DNA from: Bacillus velezensis
Lineage (GTDB): Bacteria; Bacillota; Bacilli; Bacillales; Bacillaceae
Assembly: GCF_001461825.1 (NCBI RefSeq)
Contig: NZ_LLZC01000007.1
Location: 1 to 64,000, forward strand
Reading direction: 5' to 3'
DNA: 64,000 nucleotides
Each line of letters opens with the position of its first letter. Within the stretch, counting starts at the first letter, position 1. Positions 29,209-39,900 of the stretch are shown here, in pieces. The notes under the pieces are model-generated. The model was given only the letters and a program-made list of their open reading frames with translations, did not search any database and was not told the DNA's origin. The position numbers and the translations under genes were made by a program.

Positions 29209-29967
29209 ATGGTTAAAATTTTTATAGACCCCGGTCATGGCGGAACTGATTCAGGTGCAACCGGAAACGGACTTCAGGAAAAAGCGGTCACGCTGGAGAT
29301 CGCGCTGGCTTTGCGCACGATTCTGACGAATGAGTATGAAGGAGTTTCTGTCACGATGAGCAGGACAAGCGATAAGACGGTCAGCCTGACGGAAAGAACG
29401 GATGCCGCCAACAGCTGGGGCGCAGATTATTTTTTATCCATTCATATTAACTCAGGAGGCGGAACCGGATTCGAAAGCTATATTTACCCCGGTGTCGGAG
29501 CGCCGACCTCGACTTACCAATCAGCCGTCCACACGCAAGTGATTCAAGCATCAGGTTTTAATGACCGAGGAAAAAAAACAGCCAACTTCCATGTGCTGCG
29601 GGAGACAAGTATGCCGGCGATTTTGACGGAGAATGGTTTTGTTGATACGTCAGCTGATGCAAACAAACTGAAAACAGCCAGTTTTATTGAAAGCCTTGCA
29701 AGAGGACATGCCAAGGGCTTGGAGCAAGCTTTCGGTCTAAAAAAAAAGGCTGACTTATATAAAGTGCAAATCGGTGCATTCAAAGTGAAAGCAAATGCTG
29801 ATGCGCTTGCCGCCGATGCGGTGTCTAAAGGTTTTGACGCGATTGTGCTTCCAAAAGGCGGCTTATTTAAAGTGCAGATCGGCGCATTCTCTTCCAGAGA
29901 TAATGCTGAAGCGTTGGCAGCACGGGCCGAAAAAGCCGGATTTGATGCCTTCATTGTGCAAGACTAA
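29209..29967 (+). CDS. cwlC: sporulation N-acetylmuramoyl-L-alanine amidase
   Basis: A 252-residue cell-wall hydrolase. The amidase_3 domain (1-175) has the zinc ligands in IDPGHGG (His near 9), a Glu in the early region and HIN in FLSIHINSGGG, with the catalytic Glu in ILTENGFVDT. Two SPOR-type peptidoglycan-binding repeats follow, each with YKVQIGAF or FKVQIGAF (about 184-218 and 222-252). No signal peptide. It acts in mother-cell lysis at the end of sporulation. The ATG at 29209 is near GAGGTGATGGAG. Confidence 0.95.
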   Translation: MVKIFIDPGHGGTDSGATGNGLQEKAVTLEIALALRTILTNEYEGVSVTMSRTSDKTVSLTERTDAANSWGADYFLSIHINSGGGTGFESYIYPGVGAPTSTYQSAVHTQVIQASGFNDRGKKTANFHVLRETSMPAILTENGFVDTSADANKLKTASFIESLARGHAKGLEQAFGLKKKADLYKVQIGAFKVKANADALAADAVSKGFDAIVLPKGGLFKVQIGAFSSRDNAEALAARAEKAGFDAFIVQD

Positions 29968-29969
29968 AT

Positions 29970-30017
29970 GAAAAAACCCCTGCTCTCCCTTTTTTGGGAC
30001 GAACGGGGGTTTTTTGT
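29970..30017. terminator. bidirectional terminator between cwlC and ymaB
   Basis: AAAAAACCCC and GGGGGTTTTTT arms form a strong hairpin with A-run and T-run on either side, in the convergent gap. Confidence 0.85.
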
Positions 30018-30019
30018 TA

Positions 30020-30637
30020 TTAAAGTATATCGGCGACAAACTGAGACCAAGCTTCAAGACGCTGATACACATTTTCCTCTTTCAGTTCGCTCAGTTTCAT
30101 CCAGCGCCCGGCGATTTGATCTTTTTCTTTCACTTCGACTTGTGCCGCAGACGCTAACTGGAGCGCAGAAAGGATGCCGATATGCACCTTCCCTACATCG
30201 TTTTCATCATCATTGATCAGGCCGAGTGTGACAATGTTTTGTTTGTCCTCCTCGCGAATGTACAGTTCTTCCGCTAGCTCCCGGTCGGTATTCTGTTTCA
30301 GTACTTCCGAAAATGAAGCCGCCCCTTCCATAGGGTTCATGTGTCCGCCGAAACCGAGAGAAAGCTTATTATGGAGGCGCGATTCCCCTCCGCCCGCAAG
30401 CCGTTCATACACAAACACCTCATCATCGCGGCGGATGACGACATACGGAATCGGCTGTTTAAATCGCGGGTCCTCTTCCGCGTCGCCTCTTCTGATTTCA
30501 AAAAAATGCGCCTCAATTTGAGCCATAATGTTTACGATACGTTCATCCTCACTGTTGACTCCCTGAAATGTCAGCATTTCGTTTTGAAAGACGTCACTCC
30601 GCGGTGCAGCCAAGATGATTTCATCCATTTTATTCAT
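30020..30637 (-). CDS. ymaB: Nudix-fold protein YmaB
   Basis: A 205-residue protein whose centre (about 80-130) has a Nudix-like box: GFGGHMNPMEGAASFSEVLK followed by the Glu cluster in NTDRELAEELY. The cofactor-binding set REL..EE is present, but the box is less regular than in classical Nudix hydrolases. B. subtilis ymaB is an essential-region gene cotranscribed with nrdIEF, and here it follows nrdF by 48 bases on the same strand, so a nucleotide-related role is plausible. The reaction is not known to me. Confidence 0.88.
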   Translation of the reverse strand: MNKMDEIILAAPRSDVFQNEMLTFQGVNSEDERIVNIMAQIEAHFFEIRRGDAEEDPRFKQPIPYVVIRRDDEVFVYERLAGGGESRLHNKLSLGFGGHMNPMEGAASFSEVLKQNTDRELAEELYIREEDKQNIVTLGLINDDENDVGKVHIGILSALQLASAAQVEVKEKDQIAGRWMKLSELKEENVYQRLEAWSQFVADIL

Positions 30638-30685
30638 GCCCGTTCCTCCTGTCTTACCTCTCCATTCAAGCCAAAAGAGCAGATA

Positions 30686-31675
30686 TTATATCTGCTCTTC
30701 ATCTTGGCCAAAATAAAAATCTTCGTCCTTAATCGGTTCTACCGTCGCTTTTTTGTAGCCGTTCCCTTTCATGGAGAAGAAATCATGTGATTTTGTTTTG
30801 GTGTTTAATCCGTTTAATACGATCGGATTAATATCCTCTTCTTCAAAGTAAGGATCGAACCCTAAGTTCATCAAAGCTTTATTGGCGTTATAGCGGATGA
30901 ATTTCTTTACATCGTGTGAGAGTCCGACTTGATCGTACAAGTCCTCTGTATATTCAAGCTCATTTTCATATAACTGATTCAGAAGGTCAATCGCAAATTC
31001 ACGAAGCTCTGCTTTTTTCTCTTCTGTCTGTTTATTATAAATTTCCTGAGCAAGGAGACCGACATACACGCCGTGAATCGCTTCGTCACGAAGGATCAGG
31101 TTAATGATCTCACCGCTTTGCATCAGTTTTCCTTGTCCGTAGAAATATAACGGATAATAGAAACCGCTGTAGAAAAGGAAGCTTTCCAGATAGACGGAAG
31201 CAACCATCGCTTTGAACAGTGAAATTTCATCATCTTTTTGAATGGCTTTGTAAAGCCCGACAATCATTTGCGCTTTTTTCTGCAAATATTTATTTTGTTT
31301 AACCCATTCAAATACTTCATTAATCGTTTCAGTCGGAGCAAGCGTCATAAAAATATTTGAATATGATTTTGCGTGCACCGCGTTTTCCATCATCGCCATG
31401 AAATTAAGAACCGCTTTTCGCTGATGGCCTTCGACGTGCTCGGCCACAATCGGCATGCCCGTGTTCCCCTGCTCTGTATCAAGCAGTGTCAGGCCGGCGA
31501 GCACCTTCATGTACGTATCCTGCTCATTTTTACCCAAATACTTCCAAGTGAGAAGATCGCCGTTTAATGCGATCTCTTCCGGAAGCCAAAACTGCTTTAC
31601 GTTTTGGTTGTAAAACATTTGGGTGAAATCATCTTCATGCTTTGACCAGTTTGCTGCGTCATAAATTTTTGTCAC
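30686..31675 (-). CDS. nrdF: ribonucleotide reductase class Ib small subunit
   Basis: A 329-residue radical-generating beta subunit. The dimetal ligands can be placed in LLDTEQGN (Asp/Glu), [10 protein letters not shown] (Glu and His) and the EAIHGVYVG motif with Glu and His; the radical Tyr is the one in HAKSYSNIF. It supplies the Mn-tyrosyl radical to NrdE. The frame is open from 31705, but the GTG at 31675 follows the ribosome site AAAGGAGAG and gives the family length. Order nrdI-nrdE-nrdF-ymaB on one operon. Confidence 0.96.
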   Translation of the reverse strand: MTKIYDAANWSKHEDDFTQMFYNQNVKQFWLPEEIALNGDLLTWKYLGKNEQDTYMKVLAGLTLLDTEQGNTGMPIVAEHVEGHQRKAVLNFMAMMENAVHAKSYSNIFMTLAPTETINEVFEWVKQNKYLQKKAQMIVGLYKAIQKDDEISLFKAMVASVYLESFLFYSGFYYPLYFYGQGKLMQSGEIINLILRDEAIHGVYVGLLAQEIYNKQTEEKKAELREFAIDLLNQLYENELEYTEDLYDQVGLSHDVKKFIRYNANKALMNLGFDPYFEEEDINPIVLNGLNTKTKSHDFFSMKGNGYKKATVEPIKDEDFYFGQDEEQI

Positions 31676-31692
31676 TGTAAACTCTCCTTTAA

Positions 31693-34159
<2,467 letters not shown>

Positions 34160-34183
34160 CTATCAAAAATAATGAATCTCTTA

Positions 34184-34232
34184 ACACTATATATAGTATA
34201 CTAACCTCTCAGAAAAACACAACATATTGAGA
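34184..34232 (-). promoter_or_regulatory. nrd promoter with two NrdR boxes
   Basis: Box one (34184-34199) reads ACACTATATATAGTAT and box two (34217-34232) ACACAACATATTGAGA. Both fit the NrdR consensus acaCwAtATaTwGtgt and are 33 bases apart, about three helical turns. A promoter on the minus strand, TTGTGT (34222-34217) and TATACT (34200-34195) with 16-base spacing, is covered at -35 by box two and next to the -10 by box one. NrdR represses nrd genes when dATP is high. The remaining gap to 34406 has no gene. Confidence 0.8.
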
Positions 34233-34406
34233 TCGATTTATAAAAAATTCATATTTTTGAAAGAGCGGACTTTGGCTCTGGCCCGATTAACGCCCAAAAA
34301 AGAGAGCAGAACGAGAATCATCTCTCATCCTACTCAAGGTGTCATGTGTAAGCCGATGTCTATCATAACATGAAAAAAAACTGCTTAGTAGTCTAGACTT
34401 TTATTC

Positions 34407-34622
34407 TTATTTTTTGTAAGAATCACATTTTTTTTCGCTTTCAACGGTTTCTTCAATCTCCACATCAGCACCGATTTCTTTCAGCACGGCTTTCAGAGCG
34501 CTTGTGATGGAAGCCTCTCTGATCAGTTCTTTGCCGTCAACGATGATGCTGGTTCCATATTCATAGCAGGAATCATCTTCACAAGTTTCTTCCCAATGGT
34601 TGATTATCACCTTGTGTTTCAA
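34407..34622 (-). CDS. ymzA: YmzA, small conserved protein
   Basis: A 71-residue acidic protein (KHKVIINHWEETCEDDSCYE ... VEIEETVESEKKCDSYKK). The frame opens at 34646, but a TTG at 34622 follows GAGGGTGAG and gives the start known for YmzA. Function unknown. It sits alone between nrdI and ymzC. Confidence 0.75.
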   Translation of the reverse strand: MKHKVIINHWEETCEDDSCYEYGTSIIVDGKELIREASITSALKAVLKEIGADVEIEETVESEKKCDSYKK

Positions 34623-34704
34623 TCGTCTCACCCTCTGCATGATCAATGTCAGTACTTAGTGTAGCTTGTGCGGCCCGCTTTGTAAATTCGAACGCTTGTG
34701 AAAT

Positions 34705-34980
34705 TTATTCAAGCTCATCCAGCGCCGTTTCTTTTTTCAGTTCGATTTTATTCGTTTTTTCATCATAGCGGTATATTTTTAAGTAACCGTCCTCAACGAT
34801 GCCGAAACGATTATGTTCCAGCTGCACCATGCCTTCTGTCTGCGGTTCGGTATCCGCCAAGCCGCCGTCATCATCCGTCACCACCGTCTCATGATTGCTG
34901 CAAGCTCCAAACAGCAAAAAAACAGCGATCCAAACGAGCGTAATCCTGATTCTTCTCAGTTCATTTTCACTTTCGAACAC
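34705..34980 (-). CDS. ymzC: YmzC, small membrane-anchored or lipoprotein-like protein
   Basis: A 91-residue protein with a basic start (ENELRRIRI), one hydrophobic helix (TLVWIAVFLLFGAC) and an extracytoplasmic acidic tail. The FGAC at the end of the helix could serve as a lipobox, though the leader is short and atypical. Position between hfq and ymzA matches B. subtilis. Function unknown. Confidence 0.75.
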   Translation of the reverse strand: MFESENELRRIRITLVWIAVFLLFGACSNHETVVTDDDGGLADTEPQTEGMVQLEHNRFGIVEDGYLKIYRYDEKTNKIELKKETALDELE

Positions 34981-35040
34981 GATTTTCCGAACCCCCTTTT
35001 ATGTTTCCGATATACAGCCTGCAATATACAGATGCGCATA

Positions 35041-35069
35041 GAAAAAGACCATTGTTCATGGTCTTTTTC
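35041..35069. terminator. hfq terminator
   Basis: Arms AAAAAGACCAT and ATGGTCTTTTT with a five-base loop, working in both directions, a few bases after the hfq stop. Confidence 0.9.
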
Positions 35070-35076
35070 AAAAAGT

Positions 35077-35298
35077 CTATTCAAGCTCAAGCTGGACGTT
35101 TTTTTGCGGGGCGAACGTGGAGATGGCATGTTTATAAATAAGCTGCTGCTTCCCCTCCGTTTCGAGCAAAACGGTAAAGTTGTCAAAGCCTTTTACCTGG
35201 CCGCGAAGCTGGAAGCCGTTGAGTAAAAACACCGTGACGAACGTATTGTCTTTTCGGATTTGATTCAAAAACTGATCTTGAATATTAATCGGTTTCAT
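35077..35298 (-). CDS. hfq: RNA chaperone Hfq
   Basis: A 73-residue Sm-like protein forming hexamers. Sm1 contains [34 protein letters not shown], and Sm2 ends with YKHAISTF, both typical. It binds small RNAs. The start at 35298 follows AAGGAGG. It lies 39 bases after miaA on the same strand, the usual miaA-hfq order. Confidence 0.96.
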   Translation of the reverse strand: MKPINIQDQFLNQIRKDNTFVTVFLLNGFQLRGQVKGFDNFTVLLETEGKQQLIYKHAISTFAPQKNVQLELE

Positions 35299-35337
35299 GT
35301 TTCGTCCTCCTTGGTTCTCAATACAATACTGTTTCGA

Positions 35338-36282
35338 TTAAATTTCCAGTTTTCCTGCTATGCACTCGAAAATTTCCTTTTTTTTCTGCTCAATATCAAC
35401 AGGCGGCGTCATATCTGTCCATGAAACGGGCATTTTATTGCGAAACCAGGTCAGCTGGCGTTTCGCATATCGCCTAGAATTTTGTTTTAATTGCTCCACA
35501 GCCTGAGGGAACGGCACTTTTCCATCAAGATATTCATACAGCTCTTTATAGCCGATCGCCTGAATCGATTGGCTGTCCCGGATATTCATATCATACAGCC
35601 GCTTTACTTCGTCAAGAAGGCCGGTTTCCAGCATCAGGTCAACGCGCTCGTTAATCCGGCCGTACAGCACTTCTCTGTCCATTGTAAGACCGATAAGAAC
35701 CGCATTGTAAAGCAGCTCCCGTTTTTGGGTTTTAAGATGCTCTGACATTGTTTTTCCCGATACATGCAGGATTTCGAGCGCGCGGATGACTCTTCGCGTA
35801 TTGTTTTGATGAATGGCTGCCGCCGCTTCCGGGTCGGCTGCCGCAAGCTTGGCATGAAGCGCTTCCGCCCCTTCTTCAGCCGCCAGTTTCTCCATGCGCT
35901 CCCGGAATACAGGGTCGCCGGAGTTTTCCGTGAACGTATAGTCATACAGCACGGACTGAATGTACAGACCCGTCCCCCCGACAATCATCGGCAGCTTTCC
36001 TCTATCGGCAATCTCGGTGATTTTTCCTCTCACCATTTTTTGATAATCCGCCGTTGAAAAAGTGTCGGACGGCTCCAAAATATCAATCAGGTGATGCGGC
36101 ACGCCTTCTGTCTCTTCTTCGGTGACTTTGGCCGTTCCGATGTCCATCCCTTTATATACCTGCATGGAATCTCCGCTGATGATTTCCGCATTCAGCGTTT
36201 TCGCGAGTCCGATGCTTAGTTTTGTTTTTCCGACTGCCGTCGGTCCGACGAGTATGACGACAGGCTGTTTTTTATTTTTCAA
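35338..36282 (-). CDS. miaA: tRNA dimethylallyltransferase
   Basis: A 314-residue enzyme adding a dimethylallyl group to A37 of tRNAs that read codons starting with U. P-loop [11 protein letters not shown] (residues about 12-22), substrate-binding [18 protein letters not shown] (about 35-52), PHHLIDI, and the signature QAIGYKEL (about 240) are all seen. Normal length. Cotranscribed with hfq. Confidence 0.97.
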   Translation of the reverse strand: MKNKKQPVVILVGPTAVGKTKLSIGLAKTLNAEIISGDSMQVYKGMDIGTAKVTEEETEGVPHHLIDILEPSDTFSTADYQKMVRGKITEIADRGKLPMIVGGTGLYIQSVLYDYTFTENSGDPVFRERMEKLAAEEGAEALHAKLAAADPEAAAAIHQNNTRRVIRALEILHVSGKTMSEHLKTQKRELLYNAVLIGLTMDREVLYGRINERVDLMLETGLLDEVKRLYDMNIRDSQSIQAIGYKELYEYLDGKVPFPQAVEQLKQNSRRYAKRQLTWFRNKMPVSWTDMTPPVDIEQKKKEIFECIAGKLEI

Positions 36283-36380
36283 TATGTATCACTCTCTTTT
36301 ATAAATCTCCCCCTAATTATAGCATTCATTTCTTCAGGCACCTATCCATTTTGCCCTTTTTCCTGAGCGCTAAACGTCCA

Positions 36381-36785
36381 CTACCATCCGATCGGCTCGT
36401 TTCCGACAACCTCTCTCGTTTTTCCTTTGAGTGTATGGCGGTGCGTTTTCCGTCCTTCCTCCCGCGGATCGTAAACGACGCCGCCGTGCTGGATCTGAAT
36501 CGGCTCATTGTAGGCGGCAAAGGTGGTCTCTGAAAGCTCATGGTAATGTGTTCCGTCAACCCTCGGGATGGCAGGGCCGGAAATGCCGTAATACCTATGA
36601 AAATGGCCGTTTTCAAACGAGGTGATGCCCGTATAGAAATGTGTATGCTCATCTGTATTGCTGCCGTTCTCCGGCTGCGAAAAGCCTTCAATCAAATGGT
36701 AATGCCCCTGCACAACATCCGTAACCGCCCGGTATGCGTGTGTGTGCGGAGGTTTTTTTGACCAATCGGACTGATACAGACCCAC
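36381..36785 (-). CDS. ymaF: YmaF, His-rich protein
   Basis: A 134-residue protein with regularly spaced His pairs (PHTHAY, GHYHL, EHTHFY, GHFHRY, THYH, KTHRHTL), which form a repeat of a YmaF-type motif and probably bind metal. It starts with GTG at 36785 behind AAAGGAGTGAG. No signal peptide. Function unknown; it sits upstream of miaA with a 98-base gap. Confidence 0.85.
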   Translation of the reverse strand: MGLYQSDWSKKPPHTHAYRAVTDVVQGHYHLIEGFSQPENGSNTDEHTHFYTGITSFENGHFHRYYGISGPAIPRVDGTHYHELSETTFAAYNEPIQIQHGGVVYDPREEGRKTHRHTLKGKTREVVGNEPIGW

Positions 36786-36886
36786 AAAAGCTCACTCCTT
36801 TATTTTTTTGATAAACGCCCAATCAAAAATTGGTGGGCTGAATACTCTGTTATCATCTCAAATTTATTCTTGGAGGTACCTTAATT

Positions 36887-37177
36887 ATGAATGAAGAATA
36901 CACATACGCAGTAGATAGTGATATGAGACCGTTTGGGCGGCCTGGATTTGGGTTCGGCCGGCCGGGCTTCGGATTCGGACGGCCCGGATTCGGATTTGGA
37001 TTCGGACGGCCTGGTTTTGGATTTGGCCGGCCTTGGTTTGGTTATGGATTCGGACGGCCGTTTGGTTTTTACGGCGGACCGTTTTTCGGAGGGCTTGTCG
37101 GGGGGCTTGTCGGAAGCGCTTTATTCAATCCGTACTTGTACGGGGGTTACGGCTACGGCTATCCGTATTTCTATTGA
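36887..37177 (+). CDS. ymaG: YmaG, glycine-rich spore coat-type protein
   Basis: A 96-residue protein built of repeats of the unit GFGFGRP or PGFGFGRPG (about residues 15-60), then a Gly/Tyr/Phe-rich tail with a short hydrophobic stretch (GGLVGGLVGSALF). YmaG of B. subtilis is an inner spore-coat protein, and composition here agrees. The start has TTGGAGG upstream and a strong terminator follows. The DNA repeats make slippage likely, so copy number may vary between strains. Confidence 0.8.
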   Translation: MNEEYTYAVDSDMRPFGRPGFGFGRPGFGFGRPGFGFGFGRPGFGFGRPWFGYGFGRPFGFYGGPFFGGLVGGLVGSALFNPYLYGGYGYGYPYFY

Positions 37178-37183
37178 CGAATC

Positions 37184-37212
37184 AAAAAGGCTCCTCCCCG
37201 GGGGCCTTTTTG
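37184..37212 (+). terminator. ymaG terminator
   Basis: AAAAAGGC and GCCTTTTT arms with a GC-rich centre, a few bases after the stop. Confidence 0.9.
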
Positions 37213-37314
37213 TATAGGTCTAATGTCTTGACTTGGCGGGCAAAGTTCGGATATTATTTTACTTTACTGCCTTAAACAAAAGGCATAAGGATTATGATGA
37301 GAGGGGGATTTGAT

Positions 37315-37629
37315 ATGATTCTGGGTTATATCTTCCTCACAATTGCTATTTTATCAGAGTCAATCGGCGCGGCCATGCTGAAAGTCTCCCGCGGATTTAC
37401 GCGGTTTTTGCCGAGCGCGCTTGTAGTGGCAGGCTATTCATTGGCCTTTTATATGCTTTCACTGACACTGAATCTCATTCCGCTCAGCTTATCCTATGCA
37501 ACATGGAGCGGAGCCGGAACGGTGCTCGCATCCATTATCGGAGCGAAATGGTTTCATGAAAAACTGGACAAGCAGGCCGTCATCGGACTCTTTTTCTTAT
37601 TGGCCGGTGTCATTTTGATGAATTGGTAG
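37315..37629 (+). CDS. ebrA: multidrug efflux protein, SMR family subunit A
   Basis: A 104-residue, four-helix small multidrug resistance protein. The essential membrane Glu is in AILSESIGAAMLK (residue 15), and the SYATWSGAGTV signature lies near residues 58-68. EbrA and EbrB work together to expel cationic dyes and drugs by proton exchange. The frame opens at 37294, but the ATG at 37315 follows AGAGGGGG. ebrB begins 11 bases later. Confidence 0.94.
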   Translation: MILGYIFLTIAILSESIGAAMLKVSRGFTRFLPSALVVAGYSLAFYMLSLTLNLIPLSLSYATWSGAGTVLASIIGAKWFHEKLDKQAVIGLFFLLAGVILMNW

Positions 37630-37640
37630 AAAGGAGAGGC

Positions 37641-38000
37641 ATGCTGATGAAAGGATTACTCTGCCTGGCATTAGCCATTGTATCAGAAGTGTTCGGGAGC
37701 ACGATGCTGAAGCTGTCGGACGGTTTTACGCACCTGTGGCCCGCTCTCGGCGTCATTGCCGGAATCGGAGCCTCTTTTATGTTTTTGAGCTTCTCATTGA
37801 AAAGCCTTGATTTATCCGCCGCATACGCGACATGGTCAGGTGTCGGCACCGCTTTAACGGCAATTGTCGGCTTTTTTGTTTTTAAGGAGGCCATGACAGT
37901 CAAAATGATGATCGGGCTTGTTTTGGTCATCACGGGCGTCATCCTGCTGAACCGTTCCAAGTCTCAAAAAGCTAAAAAAAATCAAACGGCCCGGAGCTGA
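37641..38000 (+). CDS. ebrB: multidrug efflux protein, SMR family subunit B
   Basis: A 119-residue SMR protein (117 if the next ATG at 37647 is used, which matches B. subtilis EbrB). The conserved Glu is in LAIVSEVFGSTMLK and the signature in AAYATWSGVGTAL. The ribosome site AAAGGAGAGG lies close to the first ATG. The C-terminal tail is basic (KSQKAKKNQTARS). It forms a dimer with EbrA of opposite topology. Confidence 0.94.
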   Translation: MLMKGLLCLALAIVSEVFGSTMLKLSDGFTHLWPALGVIAGIGASFMFLSFSLKSLDLSAAYATWSGVGTALTAIVGFFVFKEAMTVKMMIGLVLVITGVILLNRSKSQKAKKNQTARS

Positions 38001-38006
38001 CCGTTT
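37975..38006 (-). terminator. ymaD terminator
   Basis: AAACGG and CCGTTT arms around an 11-base loop. On the minus strand TTTTTTTT follows. It overlaps the 3' end of ebrB on the opposite strand. Confidence 0.65.
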
Positions 38007-38013
38007 GAACTCG

Positions 38014-38466
38014 TCAAGCGCGGGCAGCTTTTACTTCAACCTCAAGCTCCATCTCCACGTTTCCTTGGACCGCTCGTGAAATCATACATGAGGACTCCGC
38101 TTTTTGCGCTAACTTCCTGGCGAGCGTAAAATCCGTTTCGGCTGCATCCGGCTTTAATAATATAAACGGGCGGTGAATGATTTTCTGGTACGTGAACACA
38201 CCATTCGTGACGTCTACAATTCCTTCAGATTCCATATGTAGATCTTCTTTATCCAGGCCGCTTCTTTCCATCATCGCCGCAAGCGTTATAATATAACAGG
38301 TCGCGGCCGCTCCAAGCAGCATTTCATCAGGATTTGTGCCTTCTCCGGGTCCGTCCATTTCCTTAGGAATGGACACAGCCGTTTCCAGCCGGCCGCTTTT
38401 AATATCGCCGACGTCATTCCGATTTCCGGGCCAATTTGCTTTTAAATAGAAGTGATGTTTTGCCAA
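38014..38466 (-). CDS. ymaD: OsmC/Ohr-family peroxiredoxin-like protein YmaD
   Basis: A 150-residue OsmC-like protein. Two redox Cys are placed as in the family, one in LLGAAATCYIITLAAMM (about residue 56) and one in AESSCMISRAV (about residue 122). Such proteins reduce organic hydroperoxides. The start follows a GGAGG sequence. Monocistronic and convergent with ebrB. Confidence 0.88.
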   Translation of the reverse strand: MAKHHFYLKANWPGNRNDVGDIKSGRLETAVSIPKEMDGPGEGTNPDEMLLGAAATCYIITLAAMMERSGLDKEDLHMESEGIVDVTNGVFTYQKIIHRPFILLKPDAAETDFTLARKLAQKAESSCMISRAVQGNVEMELEVEVKAARA

Positions 38467-38525
38467 GGGACAAACCTCCTTTTTTTCAGTTTACTCATCT
38501 TTCACTGGTTTGTCTTTTTTTAAGC

Positions 38526-39233
38526 TCACGAATACTCTTGATTGATCACTCTTTTTATCGTACGGACAAACCGGTAAAATTCCTCCGTTTTTGTGAATTC
38601 CCTTTCGCGGTAATCAAAATTATCAAAAAACGCTTCCCGCTGTTTTCTGCTGATCTCAAGCTGTATGCTCAGCCCGGTTTGCGCCTGGTTATTGATATTT
38701 TCGGTGTCAACCCCGGCCAGACCGGTTTTTGAGGTTGCCAATTCTGCAGAAAATCCGTTTCGTTCGAGAGCTCTCACCAATTTTTTCGCCCGCTTCCGGT
38801 CGCTTCCTCCGACAAGAGTATTTTTCTCGTCGCCTTTATAACCGTGAACTGCGATAACATAATGGTGCTGCTTAATGCTTTCGACTGCTGAAGGCTCATC
38901 GAACTTGGTGCTCGTAATATGAAGAGTCTGGTTATCATGCGCTTTTAATCCCTCAAACAGGTAGGTTGAATAATCATCCCTGAAAGAGCGGACGATCTCG
39001 CTCACCCCGCCCTCAATTCTCCCTCCGTGCGGCGACATGATCAATACGGGGCTCCCCTTTCGCTTATTGTACGATATATGATAATCATCGGGGTCTTCGT
39101 GTTCAGCCAGATCTTTAAAATCTGTGTATGTATCAGAAGAATTCGAGGGATCAGGGTCTGACGCATAATGAGCACATCTTATTAGTAAGACCATTGCTAC
39201 GATAATGATGACATTAAGTAAAATTCTTTTCAT
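38526..39233 (-). CDS. ymaC: YmaC, poly-gamma-glutamate-hydrolase-family protein
   Basis: A 235-residue protein with an N-terminal membrane helix (ILLNVIIIVAMVLLI) that probably acts as a signal or anchor. The domain after residue 60 fits the phage PghP poly-gamma-glutamate hydrolase family: zinc-ligand stretches LIMSPHGGRIE, VIAVHGYKGDE, and catalytic GLSIQLEISRKQR. PghP of phages degrades the host capsule. A cellular version may trim polyglutamate or act at the wall. Function not proven. Confidence 0.85.
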   Translation of the reverse strand: MKRILLNVIIIVAMVLLIRCAHYASDPDPSNSSDTYTDFKDLAEHEDPDDYHISYNKRKGSPVLIMSPHGGRIEGGVSEIVRSFRDDYSTYLFEGLKAHDNQTLHITSTKFDEPSAVESIKQHHYVIAVHGYKGDEKNTLVGGSDRKRAKKLVRALERNGFSAELATSKTGLAGVDTENINNQAQTGLSIQLEISRKQREAFFDNFDYREREFTKTEEFYRFVRTIKRVINQEYS

Positions 39234-39488
39234 CAGCTCTCCTTCTTTGCTCCTTTCTGAAAAATGACATGTTCATTATATGGATTTTTGTCAATAGGTC
39301 TTATCTTAACATTCTATTAACATTATCATCAGTGAAAAACTTCCCGGTTTCGAAAAATCAATGGATTGTCACGGTTCAAGCGCTCAAATGCCGGGCATCA
39401 GTGAAAAAAGGTTGAGAGAGGGCAAAAAAAAAGGGAGGAACGCCCGAATTTTCAGGGGCGGGAGATTCACGGCCGGAAACGGACGGCA

Positions 39489-39722
39489 TCAAGAATACGC
39501 TTTTAAAAATGAATATCCGCCTCCCGAAGCAAATGCGCAGGACAGAATGGAGCCCGTCAAAAAAGTTCTCATCTGCCTTTTTGTACAGCAAAATGCCGTT
39601 ACAGCCCGCTCATCCCCTTTTTTTATAATAATGGTCCGTTTTGAAATGGAGCCGTCTTTTTTCATATATATAATATCAATCGGAAGCTGTTTTTCCAAGG
39701 AATGTCTCAATATTATGTTCAT
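39489..39722 (-). CDS. small WYL-like protein
   Basis: A 77-residue frame beginning MNIILRHSLEKQLPIDIIYM, followed by KKDGSISKRTIIIKK and AFCCTKRQMRTFL. This resembles the core of a WYL domain (short strand, charged turn, strand). The ATG at 39722 has AGGAGGTATATAC in front; the longer frame to 39833 lacks a site. It lies between ymaC and divergent aprX. Function unknown; small WYL-only proteins are often RNA- or ligand-binding. Confidence 0.6.
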   Translation of the reverse strand: MNIILRHSLEKQLPIDIIYMKKDGSISKRTIIIKKGDERAVTAFCCTKRQMRTFLTGSILSCAFASGGGYSFLKAYS

Positions 39723-39900
39723 GTATATACCTCCTTCCGCCGGCTTCATTATAACCAAACAAACGTTCCGTTTCAACTCGATTTCTTCTCCTGAAAAAGC
39801 CGCAAGTAACCAGCTCTCCTGAAGGACAAACAAACTGACCGAACATACGGCCTGTTCATATGGTATAGAGAGAATCGCCAGAATGGGAGGAAAAGTATAT

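Noticed and set aside
36930..37100. Short tandem DNA repeats that could suggest a CRISPR-like array
   Set aside because: They encode the GFGFGRP protein repeats of ymaG in frame; units are irregular and have no spacers.
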